A DNA stretch of 64,000 bases from positions 4,278,001 to 4,342,000 of the forward strand of contig NZ_CP154845.1 of the NCBI RefSeq assembly GCF_047302285.1. The letters are read 5' to 3'. The notes beneath the pieces are model-generated. The model searched no databases. It was not told the DNA's origin and saw only the letters and a program-made list of their open reading frames with translations. The stretch is from Robertmurraya sp047302285 (GTDB taxonomy: Bacteria; Bacillota; Bacilli; Bacillales; Cytobacillaceae). A program made the translations under genes and the position numbers. Of the stretch, positions 48,617 to 57,460 are shown piece by piece. The first letter of the stretch is position 1; the number at the start of each line of letters is the position of its first letter.

Positions 48617-51532
48617 CTAATAGTACATCTCTACATAATTATATGATTTATCAAACAATTCTTTATCTTTAATCTTGTATTTCACCCAAATCACGCTACG
48701 CAAAGCTTTCTTAACTTCTTGCTTACCGGTTGTTGTACTTTGCCAATCTGGGAAACGGACAATTTTTACAATATCATCTATGTCATTTACGATTCTTTCA
48801 ACGATAATAGGGGTATTCCTATTCTTTACACTATTAAATAGCTCTGTAAGGGCTGCTTTACCTTTATCAATTTCTTCTTCGGGTACAGTTTCTTTTTCCG
48901 CTTCTGCCGCATCCTTCGCAAGTTCAAGAAGTCTTTTTAAGAACTCAACACTAGTAATTAAGCCTTGTTCATGTCTTTCTCTTAATTCTTCAAGTCTTTC
49001 CCCTAATTTAATGAATTTCGGGTCTTTTCCGTGTTCTTGGATTCTGGCAACAAGATTAATTTCAATTCTCTTAGCCACTTTGTTTGGATCCTTTCGTCCT
49101 TCAAGGTATTCATCAATAATATCCGCATCAAGACGCAAAATGTCTAAGTCATCATGGACCTTATATACACTCACATTTTCATGTACCAATTCGATTGTTT
49201 TTGAACCAAGAGCGGCCCAAATGAGTGCACCTGAACCATTTGTTGGTTTTACCGATTCATAAACTTTGGTGAGCCATAAATAATCGTATTTGAATGGAAC
49301 TAAAAACTGATCTGGGGAAAGTGCATCCCATGCCCGATTGAGTACCCGATAATCGGCTCCGAACTGGTCTTTTTCTTTGTTTGTAGGTAGGCATTCTTGC
49401 GCCGCAACAAGCCCCTCCCATCCTTCAACCGTTCGATCAACTCCATAAAAATATTGCAAACACTTTTTCATCAGTTTCGGTAATTCATTTTTAACGTCAT
49501 CAATGTTTGTAATAACCTTCTGAACACTTTTTTCATCAAAATCAAGAGCATTTGCAACATTGTCAAATATTCCGATATAGTCAACAATAAGTCCGTGTGT
49601 TTTTTCCTGACCATATACACGATTTGTACGACATATTGCCTGTAAAAGGGTATGATCTTTCATAGGTTTGTCCAGATACATCGCTTGAAGAATCGGTGCG
49701 TCAAAACCTGTTAATAATTTTGATGTAACGATCACCAGTTTAAGAGGGCTATCCTTCTCTCGAAAATAATCCAGAAGTTTCGCTTCTGCATCACGATCTC
49801 GGCGAAAAGCTTTGTATTTGTCTTCTTTGTCATTATTTGTATCCATGACAACTGTTGTTGCTTCTTTACCTAGTAATTTATCAAGCTCTTGCTTATATAA
49901 CAAACAGCATTCACGATCGTAACAAACAACTTGTCCTTTAAATCCGCTAGGTTCAATTTTTTCTTTAAAATGTTTGGCAATATGTTCACAGACTTTCTTA
50001 ATCCTGTCTGGTGATTTCATGACTGCTTCAATCTTAACACGGCGAGCGAGTTCACTTTTTTCCTGTTCAGTCAGGTTTTTTGTCAATTCATCAAAAGCTA
50101 AATCAACTGCCGCTTGATTAATGTGTAAATCAACTGGTACCGCTTCAAAATGCAATGGTAAGGTTGCATTATCCCTTATAGAATCAGAAAATGAGTAACG
50201 ACTCATATAGCCAGATTTATCTTCTTCTGCTCCGAATGTATAGAAGGTATTCTTGTCTATACGATTAATAGGAGTACCAGTTAAGCCGAAGAAAAATGCA
50301 TTCGGTAAAGCCATACGCATTTTTTCTCCCAAGTCACCTTCTTGTGTTCGGTGAGCCTCGTCTACCATTAGAATAATGTTATCTCTCTGATTAAGAACAC
50401 CATCCACCTCACCAAACTTAAATATAGTGGTGATGAGGATTTTTCTCATATCCCCTTTGAAAAAGCTAACCAGATCTTCTTTGCTACTTGCACTCGCTAA
50501 ATTGGGGATATCAGACGCATTGAAGGTAGCAGTAATTTGAGTTTCAAGGTCAATTCGATCATCCACAATAACAACAGTAGGATTTTTCAGTTCTGGAATC
50601 ATCCGAAGTTTTTGTGCCGCAAATACCATAAGAAGTGATTTTCCACTCCCTTGGAAGTGCCAAATAAGACCCTTTTTCGGATAGCCCGCTTTCACACGTT
50701 CGACAATAAGATTTGCCCCTTCAAATTGCTGATAGCGACAAATGATTTTATATTTCCGATATTTCTTGTCCGTAGCAAATATCGTGAAAAACTGAAAGAT
50801 ATCCATGATGATTTCAGGTTTAATCATGGATAGAACACTGCGCTCAACATCAGCAAGTGTGCCTTCAGCTTTGTTTTCGGCAGTGTGCCATGGCCCCCAT
50901 AGATTGATGGGCATGCAAACGGAACCGTAACGATAATGCTTTCCTTCGGAGGCAAAATTAAAAACATTAGTCACAAACATTTGGGGAATGCTTTTCTCAT
51001 ATGCAGAAATATCACCAGCCCCGTCCATCCAAGTGATAGCACCTCTAGTTGGTGTTTTCAACTCACCGATAGCAATTGGGAACCCGTTAATAAGCAATAC
51101 AATATCCAGTCTCTTCCCGCCATCTTCCTTGGGGAAAACCCATTGATTGGTGACAACATATTCATTATGAGCCATATTTTCTTTTGTAAGCGTACCAAAA
51201 AAACGGATTGGAACCATTCTTCCATCTTTACCAAATGGATATGAATTTTCTTCAAAAACTAACCTTTTGAATAACTCATTTTGGGTAACTAAGTTATGTG
51301 GTTGCACAGATAGAATAACCGTTCGTAGCTTATAGATCACTTCATCAGCGCGCGTTGGATCTTCAGCTATTTCAGGATTGAGCCGAATAAGTGCCTCCCG
51401 GACCATAGGCTCAACCATTACATCAGAATGTTGACGTGGAAGCTCTTCTGCAGGAATATATCCCCAGCCGTTCTTGCGTATTTTATCTATTATCATTTTT
51501 TCAAAATCATGCTCAGTAAACATAGTTTTCAC
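48617..51532 (-). CDS. hsdR: Type I restriction enzyme subunit R (HsdR)
   Basis: 971 residues. The N-terminal nuclease domain has the PD-(D/E)xK pattern D143...E157-x-K159 (RLDIVLLINGFPIAIGELKTP in outline). The translocase motor has Walker A QGSGKS (295-299), DEAH box MVDEAHRTQ, motif III GLTGTPI and motif VI near QAICRTNRVYG. The C-terminal helical domain binds the methylase core. It cuts unmodified DNA after ATP-driven translocation. GGAGGTG precedes ATG 51532. Last gene of the RM operon. Confidence 0.96.
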   Translation of the reverse strand: MKTMFTEHDFEKMIIDKIRKNGWGYIPAEELPRQHSDVMVEPMVREALIRLNPEIAEDPTRADEVIYKLRTVILSVQPHNLVTQNELFKRLVFEENSYPFGKDGRMVPIRFFGTLTKENMAHNEYVVTNQWVFPKEDGGKRLDIVLLINGFPIAIGELKTPTRGAITWMDGAGDISAYEKSIPQMFVTNVFNFASEGKHYRYGSVCMPINLWGPWHTAENKAEGTLADVERSVLSMIKPEIIMDIFQFFTIFATDKKYRKYKIICRYQQFEGANLIVERVKAGYPKKGLIWHFQGSGKSLLMVFAAQKLRMIPELKNPTVVIVDDRIDLETQITATFNASDIPNLASASSKEDLVSFFKGDMRKILITTIFKFGEVDGVLNQRDNIILMVDEAHRTQEGDLGEKMRMALPNAFFFGLTGTPINRIDKNTFYTFGAEEDKSGYMSRYSFSDSIRDNATLPLHFEAVPVDLHINQAAVDLAFDELTKNLTEQEKSELARRVKIEAVMKSPDRIKKVCEHIAKHFKEKIEPSGFKGQVVCYDRECCLLYKQELDKLLGKEATTVVMDTNNDKEDKYKAFRRDRDAEAKLLDYFREKDSPLKLVIVTSKLLTGFDAPILQAMYLDKPMKDHTLLQAICRTNRVYGQEKTHGLIVDYIGIFDNVANALDFDEKSVQKVITNIDDVKNELPKLMKKCLQYFYGVDRTVEGWEGLVAAQECLPTNKEKDQFGADYRVLNRAWDALSPDQFLVPFKYDYLWLTKVYESVKPTNGSGALIWAALGSKTIELVHENVSVYKVHDDLDILRLDADIIDEYLEGRKDPNKVAKRIEINLVARIQEHGKDPKFIKLGERLEELRERHEQGLITSVEFLKRLLELAKDAAEAEKETVPEEEIDKGKAALTELFNSVKNRNTPIIVERIVNDIDDIVKIVRFPDWQSTTTGKQEVKKALRSVIWVKYKIKDKELFDKSYNYVEMYY

Positions 51533-51667
51533 CTCCGAATTTGGTTTATACTAACACCTACAATACTATATTCTACTATCTAGTCCATTCAGCGTTTGAT
51601 TTTGCCAGAATACCTATTTTTTGCTTAGATTAATCTTTCATAAAATGCTACGATAATAAATTAATAT

Positions 51668-52828
51668 TTAATTTAACCTAAATTGCTCGATGAGAGATTT
51701 AATTGTATTTTCAATACTTGAAATAGTTTGATTCAAATCAAACTTTGATTTTTCGACATGTTGGACAAAGATTACAAATTGATTTTGAAGTTCTATAGGA
51801 GGCATGTGAATCATAATATTCTTTAATTTGGTCACATTGATTCCTGCCATTATAGCCCCTGCACTAACCATACTAATCTGAGTTTCTACAAAAGGGCTTA
51901 TCCGTAGCTGATACATAAGGAATACAGGGTTAAATCTATTTTGATCCGCCCTTATACGAAGAACATCTGAGTGGATTATTCCGTCAGGGTATTTATCTGA
52001 AAACAGTGCACACATTCCTACATTTCCTTTACGTGACATAGCGATATCTCCTGGTTGTAATGAAAATGCTGCAAGTTGCTTTGCTTTTTCTGGTGTCACG
52101 AAATCCGTAGGCTGCTGGGCAAAAGCTGAATTGATTTGCGGTATCCCCCAAATTGCAACGCCACTTTCCACATATTCCGACTTACTTAATTGTGTGCCAA
52201 ATGGACCGCACTTTATATGATCGGGATCCGCGCATGCATCCGATAGCTTTAATGCGGGCCAGTTGTAATCGTTAAATTCGAGATTACCAAATATCTCAAA
52301 AAATTGTGCTTTGACAAGATCATCAGTTAAATTTAGCAGATTTTTATATGCTTCTTTAGTATCTTCTGCAGTCCATAAGAGCTTTACAAGTTTTTCCTGT
52401 TCTTTAATTTCAGGTAAAACAAATTCATATTCAAGCAATATCTTTGGCGAAAGTCTTTTAGACATCGTTCCATCGGCAAATTTCTCGGCATATTCCCAAA
52501 AATTATCTGTATTTAAAACAAACGGAAGAAGTTTCATTATTAACTCATCTTTTGCTCTCAGTACTATAGAATCACCCGAAGTTATGCCATCAAAATTTAC
52601 AACAGAAGCTCTCCTCAAATATACATTACGTCGAGCAACAAGAATATCACCTGCTTTAAATACTTTCATTGCTGACTTTAATAAATCAGTATTTCCATAG
52701 TTTTTTATTTCGACTTCACCTGAAATATAATGTTCAAGACCGACAAATTTATCATATTTGCAATTTGAAGGATTATCTTCACGTTCTGAAATTACATCAA
52801 CAATTTCCCCTAACCTATATCTAATCAT
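51668..52828 (-). CDS. hsdS: Type I restriction enzyme specificity subunit (HsdS)
   Basis: 386 residues. Two target-recognition domains (about 1-150 and 190-350), each followed by helical conserved regions (IKEQEKLVKLLWTAEDTKEAY; ELQNQFVIFVQHVEKSKFDL in outline). It reads the bipartite DNA target for the HsdM/HsdR complex. ATG overlaps the hsdM stop (ATGA). The two half sites are not predictable by eye. Confidence 0.93.
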   Translation of the reverse strand: MIRYRLGEIVDVISEREDNPSNCKYDKFVGLEHYISGEVEIKNYGNTDLLKSAMKVFKAGDILVARRNVYLRRASVVNFDGITSGDSIVLRAKDELIMKLLPFVLNTDNFWEYAEKFADGTMSKRLSPKILLEYEFVLPEIKEQEKLVKLLWTAEDTKEAYKNLLNLTDDLVKAQFFEIFGNLEFNDYNWPALKLSDACADPDHIKCGPFGTQLSKSEYVESGVAIWGIPQINSAFAQQPTDFVTPEKAKQLAAFSLQPGDIAMSRKGNVGMCALFSDKYPDGIIHSDVLRIRADQNRFNPVFLMYQLRISPFVETQISMVSAGAIMAGINVTKLKNIMIHMPPIELQNQFVIFVQHVEKSKFDLNQTISSIENTIKSLIEQFRLN

Positions 52829-54324
52829 ACTTCCTCACCACGATTCTCAACTAGCATATATTTTAATGTTTCATATGATTCCTTAAACGTATCACTACTG
52901 CTCAACCAACTATCTAGAGCCTCGTCAAGAGTGTATGACTCTTCACTGTCTTTTTCGCCAGTAACCGAAACATATAAAGGAATGCTCAATTTGCTCCTAT
53001 ACTTTGAAATCTGGTCAATCGATGCAATGGAAGAAAAACCTTCTATTTCAGTAAAATCGGTATACACTTTAGCAATTTTTTGAATGTGATCGTTTTCAAG
53101 ATAGCTTTCTGCATTTTTCCGCGTTACTTCATTTTTGGCATTTATAAATAGCACTTGCCCTCTTCGTAATGGAGCTTTATTTGTGCGACAAATTACAATA
53201 CATGCCTCCATTGGTGAATTAAAAAATAGATTCTTTCCAATCCCAATAACACATTCGACTATATCACTTTTAACCAGCTTTTCACGCATATCCTTTTCTT
53301 CATCACGAAACAAAACACCGTGCGGAAATAGAATGGCGCATCTGCCCGTTTTAGGGTCCAAACTTTTTAATATGTGTTGAAAAAACGCAAAGTCTGCACG
53401 ATTTTGTGGTGGCGTTCCAAGGAAATTACGTCCGTACTTATCGGCAGAAAAAGCTTCTCGGTCCCATTGCTTAATCGAGTATGGAGGATTAGCAAGAACC
53501 AAATCAAATTGCATAAGCTGTCCATTTTCGATAAATGCAGGATTTTTCAATGTATCGCCATTTACAATATTAAAATCTTTTACACCATGAAGGAATAAAT
53601 TCATTCGCCCAATTGCAGATGTCAGTGCATTTATCTCCTGTCCGTAAATTTTTACATTTCTCCATTCAAGACCCTTTTGCTTCAAATAAGCAATAGAGGA
53701 AATAAGCATTCCGGCACTTCCACAAGTTGGGTCATAAATGCTTTCACCAGATCGCGGCTTCAACATCTCTGTCATAAGATGAACGACAGTACGATTGGTA
53801 TAAAATTCTTGAGCGGTATGGCCACTATCATCGGCAAATTTTTTTATTAGATATTCATAGCCTTGTCCTAATTCATCTTCAGGGCAGTTTTCCATAGAAA
53901 GTGTTTTTGATGAAAAATGCTCAATTAAATCTTTTAGTAATTCATCTGGCAATCGGTTTTTATTTGTCCAAGCACCGTCACCAAACACACCATGTAATTT
54001 TTCAACATTCGCTTTTTCAATTGCACGAAAAGCATTGACGATGGCGACACCAACATTTTCAGAAACAGATCGGACATCTTCCCAATGATACCCTTTTGGT
54101 ACCATGAATCGATGGTTTTCTTCCCATTCTAGTGCCTCTTCATCACCGTCATACTCTTTCAAGATCTCTTCACATTCTTCATCGTAAACATCACAAATTC
54201 GCTTAAAAAACAAAAGAGGAAAAATATATTGTTTATATGACCCTGCGTCAATATGGGTGCGAAGAAGGACCGCAGAGTTCCATAAATATGCTTTTAACTC
54301 ATCGATTGTAATCTGGTTACTCAC
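52825..54324 (-). CDS. hsdM: Type I methyltransferase subunit HsdM (second copy)
   Basis: 499 residues. N-terminal HsdM helical domain (ELKAYLWNSAVLLRTHIDAG), SAM-binding motif I DPTCGSAG (198-205) and catalytic motif IV NPPY (279-282), both intact. It methylates adenine N6. GTG 54324 is preceded by AAGGAGG; it overlaps the end of the upstream fusion gene by 8 bp, so translation is coupled. Only about half similar by eye to the HsdM part of the fusion, so it is an old paralogue rather than a recent duplication. Confidence 0.93.
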   Translation of the reverse strand: MSNQITIDELKAYLWNSAVLLRTHIDAGSYKQYIFPLLFFKRICDVYDEECEEILKEYDGDEEALEWEENHRFMVPKGYHWEDVRSVSENVGVAIVNAFRAIEKANVEKLHGVFGDGAWTNKNRLPDELLKDLIEHFSSKTLSMENCPEDELGQGYEYLIKKFADDSGHTAQEFYTNRTVVHLMTEMLKPRSGESIYDPTCGSAGMLISSIAYLKQKGLEWRNVKIYGQEINALTSAIGRMNLFLHGVKDFNIVNGDTLKNPAFIENGQLMQFDLVLANPPYSIKQWDREAFSADKYGRNFLGTPPQNRADFAFFQHILKSLDPKTGRCAILFPHGVLFRDEEKDMREKLVKSDIVECVIGIGKNLFFNSPMEACIVICRTNKAPLRRGQVLFINAKNEVTRKNAESYLENDHIQKIAKVYTDFTEIEGFSSIASIDQISKYRSKLSIPLYVSVTGEKDSEESYTLDEALDSWLSSSDTFKESYETLKYMLVENRGEEV

Positions 54325-56737
54325 TGATATATCCTCCTTCAATCAATAATCTTTTAAAGTTTTCTTCTGCAGCAATAGCATCCTCAAGAGCTTGGAAGAA
54401 ACTTTTCTTTACTTCTTTAGGAGAGGTTATTTCCTGCGCTGTTTTTTCAATGTAACTATTAACGGATAACGTATAGTCTTTTGCTTTAATTTCCTCGAAT
54501 GTCGCTATTTTCGACTTTTCGATTACATTTTCATAATTTTCATAAAGATTATAAGTATCTTCAACATTTTTTTCTGTCATGACGTTCTGTGCGCGCTGCG
54601 GTGTATAGATTTGTGAAGCATCGACAAAGAGAACCTTACCTTTATGTTCAGCAGGCTTGTTGTTATTCAGGATAAGAATACACGCCAACACACCTGTGCT
54701 ATAAAACAATCCTCTTACAAGCGTAATAACACCCTCAAGTTTATCTGATTCAATGAGTTTCTTCCTAATTTGGCCTGCTCTTCCTCCATGAAACAATACT
54801 CCTTGTGGTAGTACAACAGCACAACGACCATTCTTTTGATCCATTGATTTAACCATATGTTGAAGCCATGCAAAATCCGCACTTGAATCTGTTGGACTAC
54901 CCCATAGGTTACGTCCGTATACATCTGAAGAGAATTGATCTGCCCCCCATTTTTTTAATGAAAAAGGCGGATTGGCGATAACACAATCAAAAGTTTGTAA
55001 TTCACCACGATGTAAGAATACTGGAGAGCGTAGAGTATCCCCTTGTATTATTTTAAAATCACGAGCTCCGTGCAAAAACAAGTTCATTCTTGCAATTGCG
55101 GAAGTGGCAATATTCTTTTCCTGGCCGTAGATTTTACCATAAACTCTTCGATCATTATTCATATTGCGAATGGCTTCGATTAACATTCCACCCGTCCCAC
55201 AGGCTGGGTCATATACGGTTTCTCCTGGTTTTGGATCAAGAATTTTGACCATTAATTTGACAACGGAACGAGGTGTATAGAATTCACCTGCATTTTTCTT
55301 GGAAAGGTCAGCAAACTTCTTAATTAAGTATTCATAGCTATCTCCCATCACATCAGATGAATAATTCTCATTACCAACTTTGATTTTGGACATGTGCTCA
55401 ACAAGATCTTTAAGCCGCTCATCTGATAACTTGTTTTTATCGGTCCAGTTAGCATCATCAAAACTTGAAAATACTCCAAATAACGTGTCTGGATTAGCAC
55501 GTTCAATTCCAACCATTGCATCTACGATGGCTTTTCCAACATTTTCAGATTTCTCACGAATATCGTTCCAATGGCACCCATCAGGAATAATAAAACTATG
55601 GTTTTCAGGGAAAGAGGCATACTCTTCATCTCCACCTGATTCTTCAAGAGCTTTCACGGTTTCTTCATCATAAACATCTGATAAACGTTTAAAGAATAAG
55701 ATTGGAGTTACATAGCTTTTATATTCATCTTGATTTATAGGACCACGAAGAATATTACAACACTCAAATAAGTGCGAGAACAGCGCTTGGCTAGTTGTCT
55801 TCTCATTCTTGGCAAAACTCATGTTAAGATCATCATCAGCTACACCAACAGCTGAAGCGATCATTTTTTCTCGACTTCCAGTTTTTACTTTCTTACCATT
55901 TTCTGATTTCGTAATGGCGACTGATTTGTCTCCATTTATTGTCTCTAACTTTGGAGCATATACATTTTCAAAGTCTATTAGAATTTTCATTAAACGCTCG
56001 TCAAGGAAAGTGAGCGCATGTTTCCGAATATCCGTAGGTATACCATAGTAGGCCTCCGCTATACCACCAGTTATTGCAGCTAGTGTATCGCTATCACCAC
56101 CGATAGATATAGCATTTCGAATAGCATCCTCAAAACTAGTAGACTCAAGAAATGCCATAATCGCTTGAGGTACAGTGTTTTGACAAGTTTCATTAAACAC
56201 ATATGAATCACGAATACTGTCTAGAGTAAAATTCATTGAGTAGTAATGATCATTAATATAGTCCCTGATTTCGAGTATGTTTTTCCCGGTTTTTGCAAGA
56301 AAGATCGCAACAGCAGTAGCCTCTGCCCCTTTCATTCCTTCTGGGTGATTGTGAGTGACTTCGGTTACCTTCTTAGATAGTTGTTTTGCTTCTTCTAACG
56401 TCGAGGCAGCAAAACCACATGCGCTCACACGCATGGCAGCTCCATTACCAAAGCTTTTATACGGTTGAGGATTATCAGAATACATCCATTCGTTAAACAT
56501 TCCACCATACCCGGAATCGGGATATGGACGTCCAATTTCTTGCATGCAAGACACAGAAAATTCGTTTAACTTATGATAATCACCATTACAGTCAAGAATA
56601 GCTTTAGCAATCGCTAATGACATAATGCTATCGTCAGTGACAAAGCATTTGTATGTTAAAAAATCAAACTCTTTTGTTTTAATATTATTCCATTCAAAAC
56701 GAGAACCAACAATATCACCTATTATTGCACCTAACAC
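54317..56737 (-). CDS. ADP-ribosylglycohydrolase fused to HsdM methyltransferase
   Basis: 806 residues in one open frame. Residues 1-265 form an ADP-ribosylglycohydrolase (DraG/ARH) domain: GAIIGDIVGSRFE, metal-binding TDDS at 35-38, GNGAAMR, HNHPEG, and GGDSDT at 213-218. Such enzymes remove ADP-ribose from proteins or nucleic acids. After a polar linker (270-310) comes a full HsdM: helical part from about 315, motif I DPACGTGG (510-517), motif IV NPPF (589-592). GTG 56737 with GAGGTG. It heads the hsdM-hsdS-hsdR run, with overlaps, and should join the same complex. No frameshift at the junction. Confidence 0.9.
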   Translation of the reverse strand: MLGAIIGDIVGSRFEWNNIKTKEFDFLTYKCFVTDDSIMSLAIAKAILDCNGDYHKLNEFSVSCMQEIGRPYPDSGYGGMFNEWMYSDNPQPYKSFGNGAAMRVSACGFAASTLEEAKQLSKKVTEVTHNHPEGMKGAEATAVAIFLAKTGKNILEIRDYINDHYYSMNFTLDSIRDSYVFNETCQNTVPQAIMAFLESTSFEDAIRNAISIGGDSDTLAAITGGIAEAYYGIPTDIRKHALTFLDERLMKILIDFENVYAPKLETINGDKSVAITKSENGKKVKTGSREKMIASAVGVADDDLNMSFAKNEKTTSQALFSHLFECCNILRGPINQDEYKSYVTPILFFKRLSDVYDEETVKALEESGGDEEYASFPENHSFIIPDGCHWNDIREKSENVGKAIVDAMVGIERANPDTLFGVFSSFDDANWTDKNKLSDERLKDLVEHMSKIKVGNENYSSDVMGDSYEYLIKKFADLSKKNAGEFYTPRSVVKLMVKILDPKPGETVYDPACGTGGMLIEAIRNMNNDRRVYGKIYGQEKNIATSAIARMNLFLHGARDFKIIQGDTLRSPVFLHRGELQTFDCVIANPPFSLKKWGADQFSSDVYGRNLWGSPTDSSADFAWLQHMVKSMDQKNGRCAVVLPQGVLFHGGRAGQIRKKLIESDKLEGVITLVRGLFYSTGVLACILILNNNKPAEHKGKVLFVDASQIYTPQRAQNVMTEKNVEDTYNLYENYENVIEKSKIATFEEIKAKDYTLSVNSYIEKTAQEITSPKEVKKSFFQALEDAIAAEENFKRLLIEGGYISE

Positions 56738-56917
56738 TACTGCACCTCACAATTTTAATTAATCTATTCATAAAGATACTAGAAAAAAGACAACTCATTT
56801 ACCAAATGATATTTCTACTATCAATTTTACATTCCTCTTAATATTCCCATATAGTATTATATATGTTTTTAAACTATTAAAAACTGGAAATGATTTTCAC
56901 ACTAGTAGACAGAGCAA

Positions 56918-57460
56918 TTAACACGGTTCAAGGTATCCAGTATGTAATAATTCACTTACTGCCGATTTGAGACTAGATTTAGTCATTTTCAGTTCATTAT
57001 TAGCAGTGAGCCTTATAACACGAGGAAATCCCTCGTTTGTTTCGAGATGAGTGATGATACTTGAACTTTCTCCTTTGCCCACAACTGAGTGCGGTAAGGG
57101 ACCAAATAATACGGCTCTGTATTTAGGATTATACTGTAACTTATTGTAAGGATATGTCTTAGCTTCATCATACCCTAAGCAGAGTTCAATCTGTTCTTTT
57201 GGTATTCCTAAATCTTTCAACGTGCCAATTATAACCTGAGGTTTCACCTCGTTCCTACCAATAATCAAAATCTTACCGTCAGGATAGGATTCAAACTTAT
57301 ATGCATCTTTTTCTTCTGGGAACAGGTCTCCCATTCCAATTGATATTAAATATTCCTGTAATTTGTTTTTCCTACCCGCTGCCCGCAATTCAGAATGCAA
57401 ACGATAAGATGCTTCAGCAATAATATCGAGGAGCTGATCATTCGTTATTTTCATCTTCAT
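56918..57460 (-). CDS. Unknown protein following the methylase-like gene
   Basis: 180 residues. After a helical start (about 1-45) there is a Rossmann-like stretch (DGKILIIGRNEVKPQVIIGTLKDLGI in outline, near 63-90) and a conserved-looking FGPLPHSVVGKGESSS loop. It loosely recalls small DUF2325-like domains, but this is weak. ATG 57460 behind GGAGG overlaps the end of the 585-residue gene by 23 bp. That points to a stoichiometric partner. Confidence 0.72.
   Translation of the reverse strand: MKMKITNDQLLDIIAEASYRLHSELRAAGRKNKLQEYLISIGMGDLFPEEKDAYKFESYPDGKILIIGRNEVKPQVIIGTLKDLGIPKEQIELCLGYDEAKTYPYNKLQYNPKYRAVLFGPLPHSVVGKGESSSIITHLETNEGFPRVIRLTANNELKMTKSSLKSAVSELLHTGYLEPC

Noticed and set aside
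54317..56737. Artificial fusion by frameshift between ARH and HsdM
   Set aside because: The frame is continuous, the linker is a normal polar stretch, and there is no ribosome site with a start codon clearly placed before the HsdM part; still, only an independent sequence can exclude it.
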